From Climacium dendroides (taxonomy: Eukaryota; Streptophyta; Bryopsida; Hypnales; Climaciaceae): 64,000 bases of DNA. A program made the position numbers and the translations under genes. The stretch covers positions 30,051,345-30,115,344 of the forward strand of contig OX467089.1 in the NCBI GenBank assembly GCA_950106755.1, read 5' to 3'. Below are positions 46,514 through 58,885 of this stretch, in pieces. The first letter of the stretch is position 1; each line of letters starts with the position of its first letter. The notes beneath the pieces are model-generated. The model made no database searches and had not been told where the DNA came from. It saw only the letters and a program-made list of their open reading frames with translations.

Positions 46514-47014
46514 CATACATTCATTTATAGTTTAAAAAATAACGTGAATTTCAAAATTATTCTCATGAATTTCACAACATTAAAAAATTTAGAACTTATG
46601 GATACATTTAATTCTATGCACATAGTTACGTAGAAATTTGTGATATTTTATTATTTGGTTCACTCAATTACAGCCCACCTAACATACATTCATTTATAAT
46701 TTTTTTTTAAATATGAATTTCAAAATTATTCTTATGAATTCCACAATGCGAAAGAATTTGGAACTTATAGGTACACTAATTCCTAAACCCTTACGTACAA
46801 ATTTATAACATATTCTTATTTTGGTCCTTCAAACTCTAGCCCACTTAAAATACATTCATTTGTAATTTTAAAAAAAACATTGATTTCAATAATATTGTCA
46901 TGAATTCCACAAACCTAAAGAATATGCAACTTATGTGTGGACTTGATACCAAACACTTACGTATACATTTGTAAAATTTTCTAACTTGGTCCTTTAAATT
47001 ATAGCACACTCGTA
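46514..47014. repeat. ~167-bp satellite, three units
   Basis: Units begin near 46514, 46683 and 46849 (169, 166 and 165 bases), each starting with atacattcattt. They share ttgatttcaa/gaatttcaaaattatt, aattccacaa and cttggtcct blocks, about 70-75% alike by eye. A fourth start (aatacactt) appears at 47015. Confidence 0.75.
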
Positions 47015-47059
47015 ATACACTTGTTTTGACCCCACAAAATTGTAATCCTTAGCATCAAA

Positions 47060-47450
47060 TTGATGCACCACCTTGTAGATGCCCTCCGACACTTTCCAAA
47101 AATACCTTGAACCCCCCAATTGGACACCAAATGGAGCGGCAAATGATGAATGAAGTTTGGATTTCCAAACTTCATCCGTCCATAACTTGTGCATGGAGCG
47201 TCCAATCGAAGAGTGCCACATCATTCTAGAATCCCATCGAAAAGACCTATGTGGGCATGCCCTTGGATTTCAATAGCCCTTCTCCACGCAAAAGTGTATT
47301 TGAACCCCCTTCTCCTTTTGAACCCCGTAACTTTCTATTTTTGGATTGAGGTAAAAGCTCCACCTTGTAGATGCCCTCAAGCACTTTCCAAAAATATCTT
47401 GTACTCCTAAATCGGACACCAAATGTAGCGACAAATGATGAAGAATCAAT
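47060..47450. repeat. Two dispersed ~95-bp direct repeats
   Basis: The segment at about 47062-47150 (accaccttgtagatgccctc ... ggacaccaaatg) recurs at about 47352-47448 with changes. The sequence between is unrelated. No gene. Confidence 0.7.
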
Positions 47451-49266
47451 GGGTCACATGTTACTCTATAATTAAAGCTTATAGTGGCACATGCATATGT
47501 ACTAAATAAGGATCTAATGTACAGTACATAAAGCTAATGTTTACTCAAAACTACAAGTGCACAACAAATGTCATCATATTGTTCAAACATTTTAGCACAT
47601 CCATTTTGCTCTATACCAAAACCACCTTAAATGATAAACCTTGGACCCATAGACTTGTACCAAGAACACTCTTCTTTGATATAACATTGCTATAGATAAA
47701 CTCTTGTCCAAACTCCACTAGTACCGCCATACGCTTATCAGTAAGATGCTTGAAGTATGCAACTTACCAATTGCAGTATTCAATGTTTGGACTTTAGGAT
47801 GTACAAAATCTTAAGTGTAAAAATCTTATGTAGGATTTTTCATTCAAACATAAACCAGAAAAGAATTGAAGAAATAAAAGCCAAAACTTGTGTGAGGATT
47901 TGATCTGAATTTTATTGAATCCCAGCTAATGTCAATTGAGCAAAAATATTGGCTACACAATTATCTTGAGAAGTTGATCAGTTACAACTCACCTTTAAAT
48001 CTGTAACTAGAAATTGATTACACCAATGGTATTATGCTTTGTGAAGTAGGTCTTCCAACATAGAAAAAGTACCAGGTGATGGTTTGAAGAACCGTCCTAG
48101 TAAATTAACAATTGAATAAATCTAGAATAAATACCAACACACTGTATTATTAACCAAGAATGCTCTATGAAAATGTTGTGGTACCTAAAAATACATTTCC
48201 TAATACACATATTGGTATCCTGTGGCAAATGTCCCATACCTAGGCCTTAAAGAAAATTCAACTACAAATTACTCCCTAAAGTCCTAAGCCCTGTTTTATG
48301 ATACTTTCTGCACTTTGGTCAAGCAATCGTGATTAGAATTTTGAAGCTGAATTTATGACACTTCTTGTGTGAATAGGTCTCTTCATAACACACATAGAAA
48401 TGTAATTTGTGCAAGAGAATCATTTGTAGAAAACAAGTTATAATTGTTTTTTGTCAAAAAGTCATATATAGGGCAAATACAAAAAAATTATTAAATTTTT
48501 TTTTTTCAATTTCTCAATTTTTGGTGCATTCTTATTGTTTATAGTCTCAATTGACCAAAACAAAAATATAAAAGTGCTTTCCAAGAAAAAACTCCAAAGA
48601 ACTACTACATTCATCTAAAAGTTTGTTTTTAGTTGTCTTGTTCAAACTTTGCCATTTTTTCATGTCAAGCATGTTCATATTTTTGTTTCAGTCGAATGAT
48701 ACTATATTTAGTACTTCGAATACAAATCCACAAGAAATATTCAAATTGAAAAAAGTATTAAACATAAAATTTTTATAGCTGCCCACATTATAGATTCTGA
48801 CTTTCAAGAATTATAGTTTTTTTTTACTAGTTTGATGTTTTCAAAAATTGCATTCCCATGTTCTTCACAAAGAGGGGAGTCAATGACAAAAATGACAGAA
48901 ATTTCTAATCAAATCTCACTCTATATGAACCTGACCGAAGTACAAAAATTGGATTCAGGACTTCAGGGGTTAAAAGAGCAGAGCCTCAAACATGTAGCAA
49001 CCACTGACAACAAGGTTATGTCAACCTGCACAAACACCAGTAAACTTCAAGGTCACAAAACGAGAGATGGACAAGTCTGCCATACAAGTGTTGGAATAAT
49101 TGAGGAATCCCAAATTTGATGGAACGCTGCTAACGGAGAAAGCATATTCTGCTGTTATGAGAGGATCGGATACAATGTACTAGGGGACCTTCTCATGTCA
49201 CCGCCATCAAACACCGCACTTTCACATGTCAGAATCCTCTCCACCAGAGCCCCTCACTACACTCAG
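47451..49266. other. AT-rich intergenic region
   Basis: No supportable gene. A plus-strand frame of about 95 codons at 48832-49119 has no motif. Lies downstream of the kinase-like gene on the minus strand. Confidence 0.45.
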
Positions 49267-51513
49267 CTACGCCAAAAACTTGGCACAGCGTGCACAATTT
49301 TCAGGACAGATTTCTTGAAGCATTTGCGCTGCTCCTGCACGTTCTTTCTGCATCTTTTCTCCCTGGGTCCTCACCTTTCTCCACAAGCTCCTCTTCTGTT
49401 TCCCCAAGGCTATCTCTGTCACTCCGCGACTATCCAACCATTGCAGTATAAGCTTCCCGAGCTCATACATATCTGATCTCTTGGTGTACACTTTCCTTCC
49501 ATCACGGACTTCCAAAGTTCCCGCATCCCAATTCACGAGTCCATCACCTTCCCATTCTGCTCCATCTCGTCCACCATATTCCAAATCAATGAGCACCCAC
49601 TTCCATTCACTTTTAACATTTACTCGAATACAGTTTGGCCATCGCAGATCCCTGTGGGTGTAGTCCGCCTTGTGCAACACTTCAAGGGCATGCAACAGGT
49701 CATGCATGGCATTTTTCAACTGCTCCAAACCACAAGGCGTTGCCAATGGGTCACCAACGGGCTGCAACTTCAACACTGTTCTGGTGAGGAAGGTTCTAAT
49801 CTTATCACCTAGCTGAATAAGGTACCTCGAACCTTTAATTGCATCATACAGGGATTGCAACTCCTCTGTCCTCACTGTGCTCAATGCCGGGACTACTTCT
49901 TTGAGTACAAAGTCAGGATAAAAAGTAACCAATCCACCATCGTCACCACGAGGGATTGCCTTATATAACCTCACAGCGGGTCCTCTAGAAGTCAGCTTGT
50001 CCTGTAACTTTCGAAGCAGACAGTGCATCCGGATGATGCTGTGTAGAAACAAGGCTCCACCGCTCGGCTTATTTAATTCATAAACAACTGAGATGGGTTC
50101 AGCAACGATTTCCTTGCCTCTTGGGGAGAGCTTTAGCCATTCAAACAACCGTCCACCGCAACAACCTCCAATCACATACGGCAGTTCACCATAGTACAAA
50201 GGGCTCCATACTTTTAATTTTTCCACGTTCTCGTCCAGAGCCACTCCACGATCTACTGCACGAAATTTATTCTCCCATCTCAGGAGAAGTACCTCACTCA
50301 CAAACAGCTGAAAATCTGGCCTCTTCAGCGGTACAAGGGCTGACAGTGTTCCACTTGATAAATTGGGGTTGGATGTATCCAATATCGACTCCAATATCCA
50401 CTCCAATCCTCGTACCTGTTTGCCTACTGGAGCGTTTTCGTCTAGAAATTTGAGGAAGTGTCCAGTGATAAAAGAGAGGTCAGCTGAGCTTTGGACCTCA
50501 TTGCCTGGAACTTGCTTGATCACAAAGAAGCACGATTGGAGAAACGCTGCCAATTTCTTTTCCCTTGCGCAAGTAGAAAATGTCACAAGCTCAGGCTGCT
50601 TTACTGCATAGAAAGTTTCTTTATCCAGGGGGAGCTTCGCTGGTATCTGGGACAGAAAGCGCCGGAGATCTTCGACACTACTGGGAAGCTCACCAGGGGC
50701 CTCCAACAGTTCATTGAAATAACTAGCTGTAGCAGCAGCATGAGACTCGTCCGCTTCATCTGGTGACCTCTTTATTTTCTTTGAAGGTGAGTCTCCCTCT
50801 GCATACCAAAGGAACAATAAGCAACCCTGATCAATTCACTGTAAGTCCTAAGAAAGAATGAACCTCAATGCAAGGGACTTGATGCATCAAAACAATAATA
50901 TTACGAAAGTTAGAAAATAAACCACCAGCAGCGGGTTCGATGAGGGCCAAAAGAGATGCTCGCAACAAAGAAAGTAGGCTAAGAAGATAGACACAACGGT
51001 GTTCAAGCAAGAAGCAAGAAAGTGAAAATCCGAGCTGCGCCAACGCGGTCACGATTAGCAAGGCACAAGTGACGACGATCAGGTGACAACAAACCAGAAG
51101 TACTTGAACCTTAAACCCTCTATCACCAATCTCAACTCAGCCCACCGCAACGAAGGTGGCCACACTCAACCCGTCATCATCGGCTTCCACCACCCTAAAC
51201 CCTAAACCAGAAGAGACTGAGACTAAGTGCGCGCGGGAAACATACCTGTAGACACTGGAGCCTCACCAGTGACTATCACAGGATCTTCTTCCGTTCCAAC
51301 AGGTTTTCCTCTCTGTTTGAAGGCCTCCTCGATCCTCTTCCACTTAAGTTCTGACTTCAGTCCTTTTTTAGTATATCGAACTCCATTCAAATCAATAGAC
51401 CTTGGTTCCAACTTGAACTCTTGACCAAGTTCAGAGAAATCGATCCTTCCATCAGCGGTACAGGAAAGTTCAGCAGGTTCAGATGTATCCGTCTTGAAGT
51501 AGACACTCGTCAT
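49267..51513 (-). CDS. Two-exon atypical protein-kinase-like protein (intact)
   Basis: Exon 1 is 51513-51246 (start M-T-S-V-Y-F-K-T-D). The donor is CAG|GTATGT, the acceptor TGCAG, and exon 2 is 50798-49267, joining in phase for 599 residues. The N-terminal ~90 residues form a small domain (I-D-L-N-G-V-R-Y-T-K-K-G-L) followed by a Ser/Lys-rich linker. The C-terminal half has a kinase fold signature: H-R-D-L-R-W-P-N-C (catalytic loop with D and N), then L-I-D-L-E-Y-G-G in place of DFG, and a later R-S-D-M-Y-E-L-G-K-L helix. The architecture recalls Crinkler-like or other HRD/DLE kinases, but I cannot assign a family firmly. No premature stop or shift is present, unlike its neighbours. An upstream acceptor before 51528 suggests a further 5' non-coding exon. 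A telo-box-like ccctaaaccctaaa lies in intron 1 (about 51193-51206). Confidence 0.75.
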
Positions 51514-51529
51514 TGTGATAACCTGCATC

Positions 51530-52628
51530 CACGTCGAAGTCAGAGCCCAATCAAAGACAGGACCGCAGGCTTAATCCAAACCCTACACAAACACCTAAAC
51601 CAAATCATTCTCGGGTAACGAAGCTCACCTCCACACCCAGAAGCTCGGCGCCACTGACTTGATGGAGGGAAATTGCTACATCATCAATCATCTTGTCCGT
51701 CCGGTGTATGTTTTCACACTTAGGCCCGGACGTCCGGTCACATTATATTTCACAATGCTTCATGTGGAATTTTAAACCTTCTAGTGAAAATGGAATTGCA
51801 ACAACAAACTACTGTTTTTCATGAAAAATATTTATTATTTTAAATGACATTAATTTTATTTTAACCTCATTCTTTGGCCTTCATTTACAAAATCATTCTA
51901 AATCTTTTTTTTAAATCATTGAAAAATAAATGTAAAAAATCTAGAATACACTTCAAAAATATTGAATATATACTCCAAAAAATTCTAAAACTTATCTAAA
52001 ACTTTAAAAAATGCACTAAAAAAATGGGAAGATTGATATTGACGTTCAATACCAAAATTCTTCATCATGAAGTAATTTACATTTAAACTTTTCATATCTT
52101 TAATTTTGGATTTTGTCATTGTTAAAAAACTAAAACTTCTATACTTCTCTCATATATAATATGTACTAGTGGTACTTTTTCTCTTTAAAATTCTAAAAAA
52201 ATCAAGAAGTTCATGTTAAAATTTTTTTTTGAAATATAACAACACCGTATCAATGTAAACTCACCATGTATTTTATTATTGAAAATTTTATGAGAGAATG
52301 TTCCTATACAAAGTCTACGTACAATTATAGTAGTAATCTATGAAGTGAGAGTTACTACATACCCATTGCTTTTTGTGTACAAACTACATGCTAAAGTATG
52401 CATCTTTTAATAAGTACATGCAAATTGAAGTTGAACTTTGCAAAGTACTCTATTTTTTATAAAGTTGACTCTAATTTAGAGTACTAAGTAAATTAAACTA
52501 TAGTTCCTTTACTCTAACTCCATGTTCTGTATAGGTTTGATACTATAGAGATAATGATGCCATAAATATTATTATTTTTGCTAGGAATGATCCTTTCACA
52601 AAGTCTCTCATGCTTTTATATTGTTTAA
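51530..52628. other. Promoter side of the kinase-like gene, then AT-rich spacer
   Basis: 51530-51770 should contain 5' untranslated sequence and promoter of the minus-strand gene. A perfect 14-bp palindrome-like cccggacgtccggt is at about 51725. 51780-52620 is strongly AT-rich with no gene. Confidence 0.4.
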
Positions 52629-54025
52629 GTGTCAATGATGGATCCAGAGCATAGAAAGCTTGTTGCAGTCTTCATTCTACAATTTGCTTCTTTCATTGCT
52701 TTGTTTGCCACGTCTAGTGCCAATATAGAGGCCAATTTAAATTTAAATCAAAATGCTCTACTTCTTGCACAACATTTTTTCATTGAAAATGCTAGAGGAG
52801 GGTCACAACTAGGAAGGATTCAATCCTACAATAGGGCCTCGGGCTATGCAGATGTTGATTTGGTAGGATCCTATGATAACATTATCTTTAAGCAAAGGTT
52901 TAGAATGACAAAAGGAACTTTTATGTATGTGTGTCAATAAGTTGGGCCGCTGCTTTTCAAACAAGACACAAATCGGAGGACAGCTATTTCAGTGGAAACA
53001 AGAGTTGCTATTGCTATTACAAGGTTAGCATCTGGCTCTTCCCTATATATAATAGCTGATAGCTATAGAGTTGGCATATCTACCGTACATGCTATTGTTC
53101 TAGACTTTTGTGATGCTTTAAAAAAATGTGTAGAAATAGCTTCATTCAATGGCCTACTCCATCACATTTGCAAACTATAAGTAGAAATTTTGAATCACTA
53201 TATGGAATACCATACATTGTTGGAACTATAGATGGTAGTCACATTCTGATTCTTGCTCCTCATGAGCATGCTGCAGATTATTATTGTAGAAAAGGATTTC
53301 ATTCCGTTCTATTACAAGGGGTCGTAGATCATTCGTGTTGTTTCTAGGACTACGATATAGGATGGTGCGGTAGTATACATGATTACAATTTATTCTGTAA
53401 ATCCACCATATGTAAATATTGTTTAGAAGGTAAACTCAACCCTTATGCTTTATTGGGTGATGCTGCTTACCAACCTCGTCCATGGATGCTCACACCATAC
53501 CTTGGTAGCAAAGATGGTTTCACTCGCCAACAAGAACATTGGAATTTTATTCAATCTAGTTCACGAATGTGTGTGGAGTGTGCTTTTGGAATCTTAAAGT
53601 TGCGTTGGAGGATTCTCTTAAAGAAAATGGATTGTCTACTCCAATATGTACCAGCTCACGTTACAGCATGTTTAATTTTGCATAATTTAACTATTATGCA
53701 TAATGACATGTTCAATGTGTCTTGGGTTAATGAGGCTCAAACTCAACTCCAAGGGAGGATGCCGACACCTACGGATGCTGCTGCTGCATCAACTATTTTA
53801 TTGGAAGCTCAAAATGTTACCATCACGCCAATTGATTTTCACAATCGTGCCACAGTCGAGGGTGAAATACCTGGTTGGAATTCCACTCCATCTTCTAGTA
53901 GAGCAGAAATGAGCATGCGCCGCGATGCCATAGCCAAATCTTTATTCAGTAGGAAACGGCTTAGAGATTTGGCTGGAGACAAAGGTCATACTCACATTGG
54001 GCTCACTTCTTCTGAATCAGAATGA
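52629..54025 (+). pseudogene. PIF/Harbinger (HARB1-like) transposase
   Basis: About 465 codons. DDE-type nuclease signatures: V-G-T-I-D-G-S-H-I (first D), L-L-G-D-A-A-Y-Q-P (second D) and M-C-V-E-C-A-F-G-I-L-K (E). A helix-turn-helix-like part lies before them (R-V-G-I-S-T-V-H-A-I-V). Damage: TAA at 52938, a one-base shift in an A7 run near 53124, and TAG at 53345 between F and D-Y-D-I-G-W, where Trp is usual. Terminal inverted repeats were not found. The partner Myb-like protein of this family is probably the fragment at 57862-57536. Confidence 0.84.
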
Positions 54026-55627
54026 ACTTCTACTTGTACTATTCCTTGTTGTTCAAGAATTTTTTAAGATACAAAAGTGTTCTCCCAAAATTTCAAGTTA
54101 CTAATGAAACTCCCCTTCTATTCCAGTATTTCTATGTCATTCTTGTTTCTTTTGAACATTGCCTTCAATTTTTACTTTGAAGTTGTCTTATTCAATTATA
54201 TAGAATAGTCACAACAATTACATGTAAGCAATACATTAATGCATCAATGCATTAAAATAACATTCGAATTATGTCTCTTTTGAAGAGATAGTTTTTTAAC
54301 CATATACAAGCCAAATAGTAGGATAGTCGAAGAATAATTTTTATCCGCATGGCATGTGGCCATTCAGCAAAAATCATTTCCAATTTTCTACATTGAAACA
54401 AACAATCTCCAAATACACTTCCTTCCTACTCAATTGCTTTAATTATAAAGGTAAGTCTAAATTACAATGAAAAAATTCAAAATCTCATTTTCTAAATTTT
54501 ATTTAGAATTTTCACATGAAATTCTAATGTTTTTAACATTTTTTTCTTCAATCTCATGGTACTAAATTGCAATCTTCTTTATGTTGTTAAAATTTTATCA
54601 AATGCATTAATTTCAATTCATTCTTTGAAGTGAATTAATTAGAATTTATGCCCTCAATAAAATTAATTGAAATTCATTCTCTCAAATGAATAACATTGAA
54701 TTCGTTTTTTCAAATGAATTACATTGAATTGGTTTTCTCAAATGAAATATTTTGAGTTCATTCCCTCAAATGAATTAATTCATATTAATTCTACAAAATG
54801 ACATTAATTAATTTGAATATTTAATTTATATATTACATGTTCATATTGAAAGAAGTCCTTTCATCACTACAACATACAAATATTCAACCCAATAGCACAA
54901 TTATTGACTTTTCAAAAAAAATAAATTTCAAGTCATGTGGTTCGTTGGACTTTAATGACATTTTATTTAATAATTCACATTAGATGGTAGTGAAGAATGG
55001 TCTTAGGTTTTGTTAATTACATCCAATGGTTGCTATTTTTTCATTGTAGGCCACAATTAAAATAGGTTGCTTCACAATTCTGAAGAGATAATGTAGTATA
55101 TAATTTCTATTTAAAAAAATAATAACTATGAAGAAGATATCCTACTAAAATGTTCAGGATTGACTAAAAACTTTTCAACACACATTAAATTAATATACTT
55201 TGAAGTCCTTTAATTCAATTTTTTATATTTTTTCAAGAAAAATAATCTTTGGTTTCTAGATTGTATATAGAAGTGTTGCAACCATTGGGATTGGCATTTT
55301 TTAAATTTCAAAATGAAATCATAAAAAATCTTTTGAATTATGTTTTGAATCATTTCTATAGTTCTTTCTTTTTACTATTTTTTCCACCATGTTGTATAAA
55401 CATGGTGTGCAGTTCAATTGCATGTAGCCAACTTGCCAACTTCAAGTACTATACACCCTTTGTCAGACATGAATTGGCAAAAAATTTCAATAACAAGACT
55501 CAAACAACTGCTAAGAGAAAGAGACAATGAAGCATATTCAATTGCAGTCTTAGTAATCCAGGTTCAAACAAAAGATGCATCACTAGAATGCATCAGAATT
55601 TCAAACATTACAACAATAGTCTTTAGC
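54026..55627. other. AT-rich spacer
   Basis: Probably the internal non-coding part of the Harbinger element. Nothing else apart from the repeat at 54605-54790. Confidence 0.4.
54605..54790. repeat. Degenerate ~35-bp tandem repeat
   Basis: About five units of the form aattgaattcattctctcaaatg, diverged, in an AT-rich setting. Confidence 0.6.
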
Positions 55628-55825
55628 AGTCACTACAACAATGGCAATGTTTTATGACTGCAAAATTATGACTGAGGATGACTGGCGACTGCTTGCAGTC
55701 ATATTCTTGAAGGCCAACACTTTGGGGAGAAATATGACTGCAAAATATGACTGTCAGTCATTTTTACGCCTTGTACGTCACAAGCGTATACTATACGGCC
55801 ATTAGGAATACCAAAGTACTTCATA

Positions 55826-55905
55826 GGGAACGTAGGGAACATGTTTGGAAACGTTGGGAACATGTTTGGGAACGTTGGAAACGTTGGGAACATGTTTGGG
55901 AACAT
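55826..55905. repeat. Short tandem repeat inside the CACTA element
   Basis: Three to four irregular units of gggaacatgtttgggaacgt. Confidence 0.75.
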
Positions 55906-56834
55906 TGAGTCATATTATCACTAATATTTTCATATAATAGTGATTTTTTTTTGTTTTGGGCAATTCAAGAAAAATTTGGGCAATTCCAAAAAAATATAGA
56001 GAAGTCATTGTTTAAAATTTTGAAATCCTAGTCACCTATTTTTTTAATTTTGAATCCTAGTCACCACTTTTTTAGGATTTTGAGACCCTAGCCGTCATTT
56101 TTTTAGGGTTTTGAAACCCTAGCCGCCACTTTTTAGGGTTCTGGAACCCTAGCCGTCACTTCTTGTGGCTCTTCTTTCTTACTTTTTATTGTCTCTTAGC
56201 TCTCACTTGTTGTTGATTTTTGTTGCATCTTAACTCTTGTTTCTTGTTGCTCTCTAGTTCATGCTTCTTGTTTCTTATTGTTGCATCTAAATTCTTTCTT
56301 TCTCTTGCATTTGAACTCTTTCTTCTTCCTAGTTCTTGTTTTTTTGTTTCCTCTTGTTTTATAGTTCTTGCTTCTTTTTTGTTCTTGTTGTATCTATACT
56401 CTCATTTCTTGTTGTTTCTTGTTATGTCTTAGTTGTTGCTTCTTGTAATCTTGTTTCTTTTTGTATCTTAGTTGTTGTTTTTTCTTTGTTCTTATGTCTT
56501 AATTATTGCCTCATATTGTGTCTTAATTGTTGTTTGTTGTTTCTTGTTGTGTCTTAGTTGTTGCTTAATTGTTGCTTTTTATTCCTTGTTGCATCTTAAC
56601 TTTTGATTCTTGTTAACTTTTAATACTTATCTTTTTTTTCTTGTTTCTTCCATCATTAATCTTATTCTTTCTATCCTAAACTTGAGCTAAATATTTTGTG
56701 TTTTTGTAAGTCTTTGAAGGTTAGGCTTTGTTGTTCAATCACTAAAAACTAACCTCTCATTTCTTTAATTGTATATACAGGCATCAAAAGTTGAAACAAA
56801 GACATTGGAAGCTACTTGCAACTTCATGAAGCCA

Positions 56835-57165
56835 AAAATATGACTCACAGAAGTCATATTCTATAAAATATGACTACCAAGAGTCGTATTCTACATCACT
56901 GCAAAATATGACTCACTTCAGTCATATTCCATGCCATCAAAAAATATGACTCACCGCAGTCATATTCCATGTCACCAAAAAATATGACTGACTGCAATCA
57001 TATTCCATATCATCAAAAAATATGACTCACTCCAGTCATATTTCACGTCATCAAAAAAATGACTCACCGCAGTCATATTCCACGTCATCCAAAAATATGA
57101 CTCACCGCAGTCATATTCCACGTCATCAAAAAATATGACTCAACCCAGTCGTATTCCACGTAGGA
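56835..57165. repeat. Subterminal repeat array of the CACTA element
   Basis: Eight to nine units of about 37 bases, each with aatatgactcac...cagtcatattcca, so each unit contains a facing pair of ATATGACT words. The same word flanks both ends. CACTA transposases bind such subterminal repeats. Confidence 0.82.
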
Positions 57166-57535
57166 TTTTTTTATTTGCCCGGGCAACCCAAATAAAAGTC
57201 AAAAACCCCCTAGGATAGTCAAAGTATACGCCTAGTTGGCATACTATGGCTAAAAATGGGTATTTATACCCCTCGAAAAATATGACTGCCAATATGACTG
57301 ATGTCTGAAGCGACTGCTTCTAAACGACTGGAGTCAGTCATATTCCGAGTCATCTACAGTGATTTCTGCGTCAGTCATATTTTTTGATTTTACGACTGCT
57401 TGCAGTCATATTTTGCAGTCATAAAACACTACTTTTGTTGTAGTGAGTATAGCTAAGAAGTATAAATCCACATTTAAACTTCAAAAATGAAAACATACTT
57501 TCCAAAAAGGAAATGAAAGACCATGAACAAGCATT

Positions 57536-57862
57536 CTACAACTTCCTCACCAACTCATTCATTGTTGCAAGCATCCCTTGGAGAATAGTCAACTTCGCTG
57601 CTTCAGAATCTTTCATTGCATTAGTGAGCTTCACAGACTGTTCAGCCATCAATGTAATTGCTTGTTGGGCAACCATTTTGTCTGTCTTTTTTTTGCCTTG
57701 AACTTGAGAAGTACTTGTAGGTTCAGAAACCCCCATGCTTTCCTGCAAATCTTCTTGGTCCTCCTATGGTTCAGTGTTAGGAGCATCATCATCAATACCT
57801 CCATGAACATGCTTCATGCCATATTTAACTACTTTTGGACTATTGAAAGTCCAAAATTCCCT
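57536..57862 (-). pseudogene. C-terminal fragment of a Harbinger-associated Myb/trihelix-like protein
   Basis: About 108 codons with one TAG near 57770. The part at 57748-57536 is a helical Q/K/M-rich tail (A-Q-Q-A-I-T-L-M-A-E-Q-S-V-K-L). It is preceded by F-W-T-F-N-S-P-K-V-V-K-Y. Such tails end the second protein of plant PIF/Harbinger elements, which helps the transposase enter the nucleus. The DNA-binding part upstream is not recognisable. Confidence 0.45.
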
Positions 57863-58457
57863 AGATGCTGAAATCCGCTGATGCATATGGTTATGGATTA
57901 CATCGGGAGTTGTCCAGATACAGTGCTAAGTTCACACCGTTCAAAGCATTTGAAAGAGTACTTACAAAGGTTTGGGATTTCACTACAAAGAGTTCTAACA
58001 CATTTCAAATTCTTACAATAATCTCTTCATGTAGGCACGGAAATATTGAGAAAATAGGGTCTACAGAAGAGGAAAACGGTGAATGACAATTGCTTATGGT
58101 ACCACTGAATCGAGGCTCTACAAGAAAGGACTTACCTGGAAATCCCCCGATGGAGGAATAACCTTAAGAGATGAATGGGTTCATGGTTACTATGAAGCAC
58201 AATGTATATCATCCGCTGTATGCCCTACTTATTTGTTCAACCCATGAAGAATCGTAATAAAAAGATGCCTTCTTACATATTTGTATAAGTGAAGGCCGCA
58301 ATTACCAAAGCAAGGAAGTTCAACGAAAATAACAAGGAAAAAGGTCACAAACGGTGGAAGAAAGGAAATCCGAAATGATATTAAGAGTGCTAACATTAGA
58401 AGTAATAGAACTATGTCATAGCAATCTAATATGTTGTGATCTCTTAAAAGATCCACT
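57863..58457 (+). other. Broken coding-like sequence
   Basis: A plus-strand reading at 58085-58250 (L-Y-K-K-G-L-T-W-K-S-P-D-G-G) looks protein-like but is bounded by stops. I cannot name it. Confidence 0.25.
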
Positions 58458-58607
58458 CACTAGTAGAAAACGCAGAAATTCTGTTGTTTCGGTGACGTTG
58501 TTTTGGTCACCGAACAACAGATTTCTGTAAATTTCAGCAGAAATCTGTTGTTCGGTGACCAAAACAACGTCACCGAAACAACAGAATTTCTGCGTTTTCT
58601 ACTAGTG
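58458..58607. mobile_element. Fold-back CACTA MITE 1
   Basis: 150 bases starting CACTAGTAGAAAA and ending in its complement. The two halves are almost perfect inverted repeats around a loop of about 15 bases. The target duplication ACT is at 58455-58457 and 58608-58610. Confidence 0.92.
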
Positions 58608-58885
58608 ACTACACAAACGAAAGAAAGTAGTTACCTAAGGTAATGGAGTCAAAGCATCTGCTTCGACTGCCACAACCTACTTTTGCACGCCTTGAACATC
58701 ATAGCCTGCTTTCCATTCGAACATCGAGACTTCCAATGCACGACCTCTTCAAAAAAAATAGTGAGTAAACTACAAAGAAGTATAGACTTCTGTGCAAAAA
58801 AACTCAACATCACTACGGTGACATCGAATTAAGATTGCATCTGGAAATCTCCCGCTAACTACACTAACGACCACTTTGTAATTCA

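Larger units (their letters stand above)
55631..57445. mobile_element. Non-autonomous CACTA transposon, 1.8 kb
   Basis: Termini CACTACAACAATGG (left) and, inverted, CACTACAACAAAAG (right). The 3-bp duplication AGT lies at 55628-55630 and 57446-57448. Both ends continue with similar subterminal sequence (tgttttatgactgcaaaa). The interior is T-rich, with (ttgttgcttctt)-like repetition at 56160-56650, and has no transposase. Short terminal repeats beginning CACTA and 3-bp duplications define CACTA/EnSpm elements. It lies between the two Harbinger gene remnants. Confidence 0.88.

Noticed and set aside
53100..53150. Programmed -1 frameshift at T-TTA-AAA in the Harbinger transposase
   Set aside because: The heptamer fits and the -1 frame continues the protein, but the gene also has two stops and the site is a simple A7 run, so a lost base is likelier.
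2005..57862. Alternative genetic code with UAA/UAG read as glutamine
   Set aside because: Many stops would fit Gln, but others replace Trp (18998, 41185, 53345), Tyr (12071) or Glu (8939), and the intact kinase-like gene ends normally at TAG. Decay by C-to-T change explains more.
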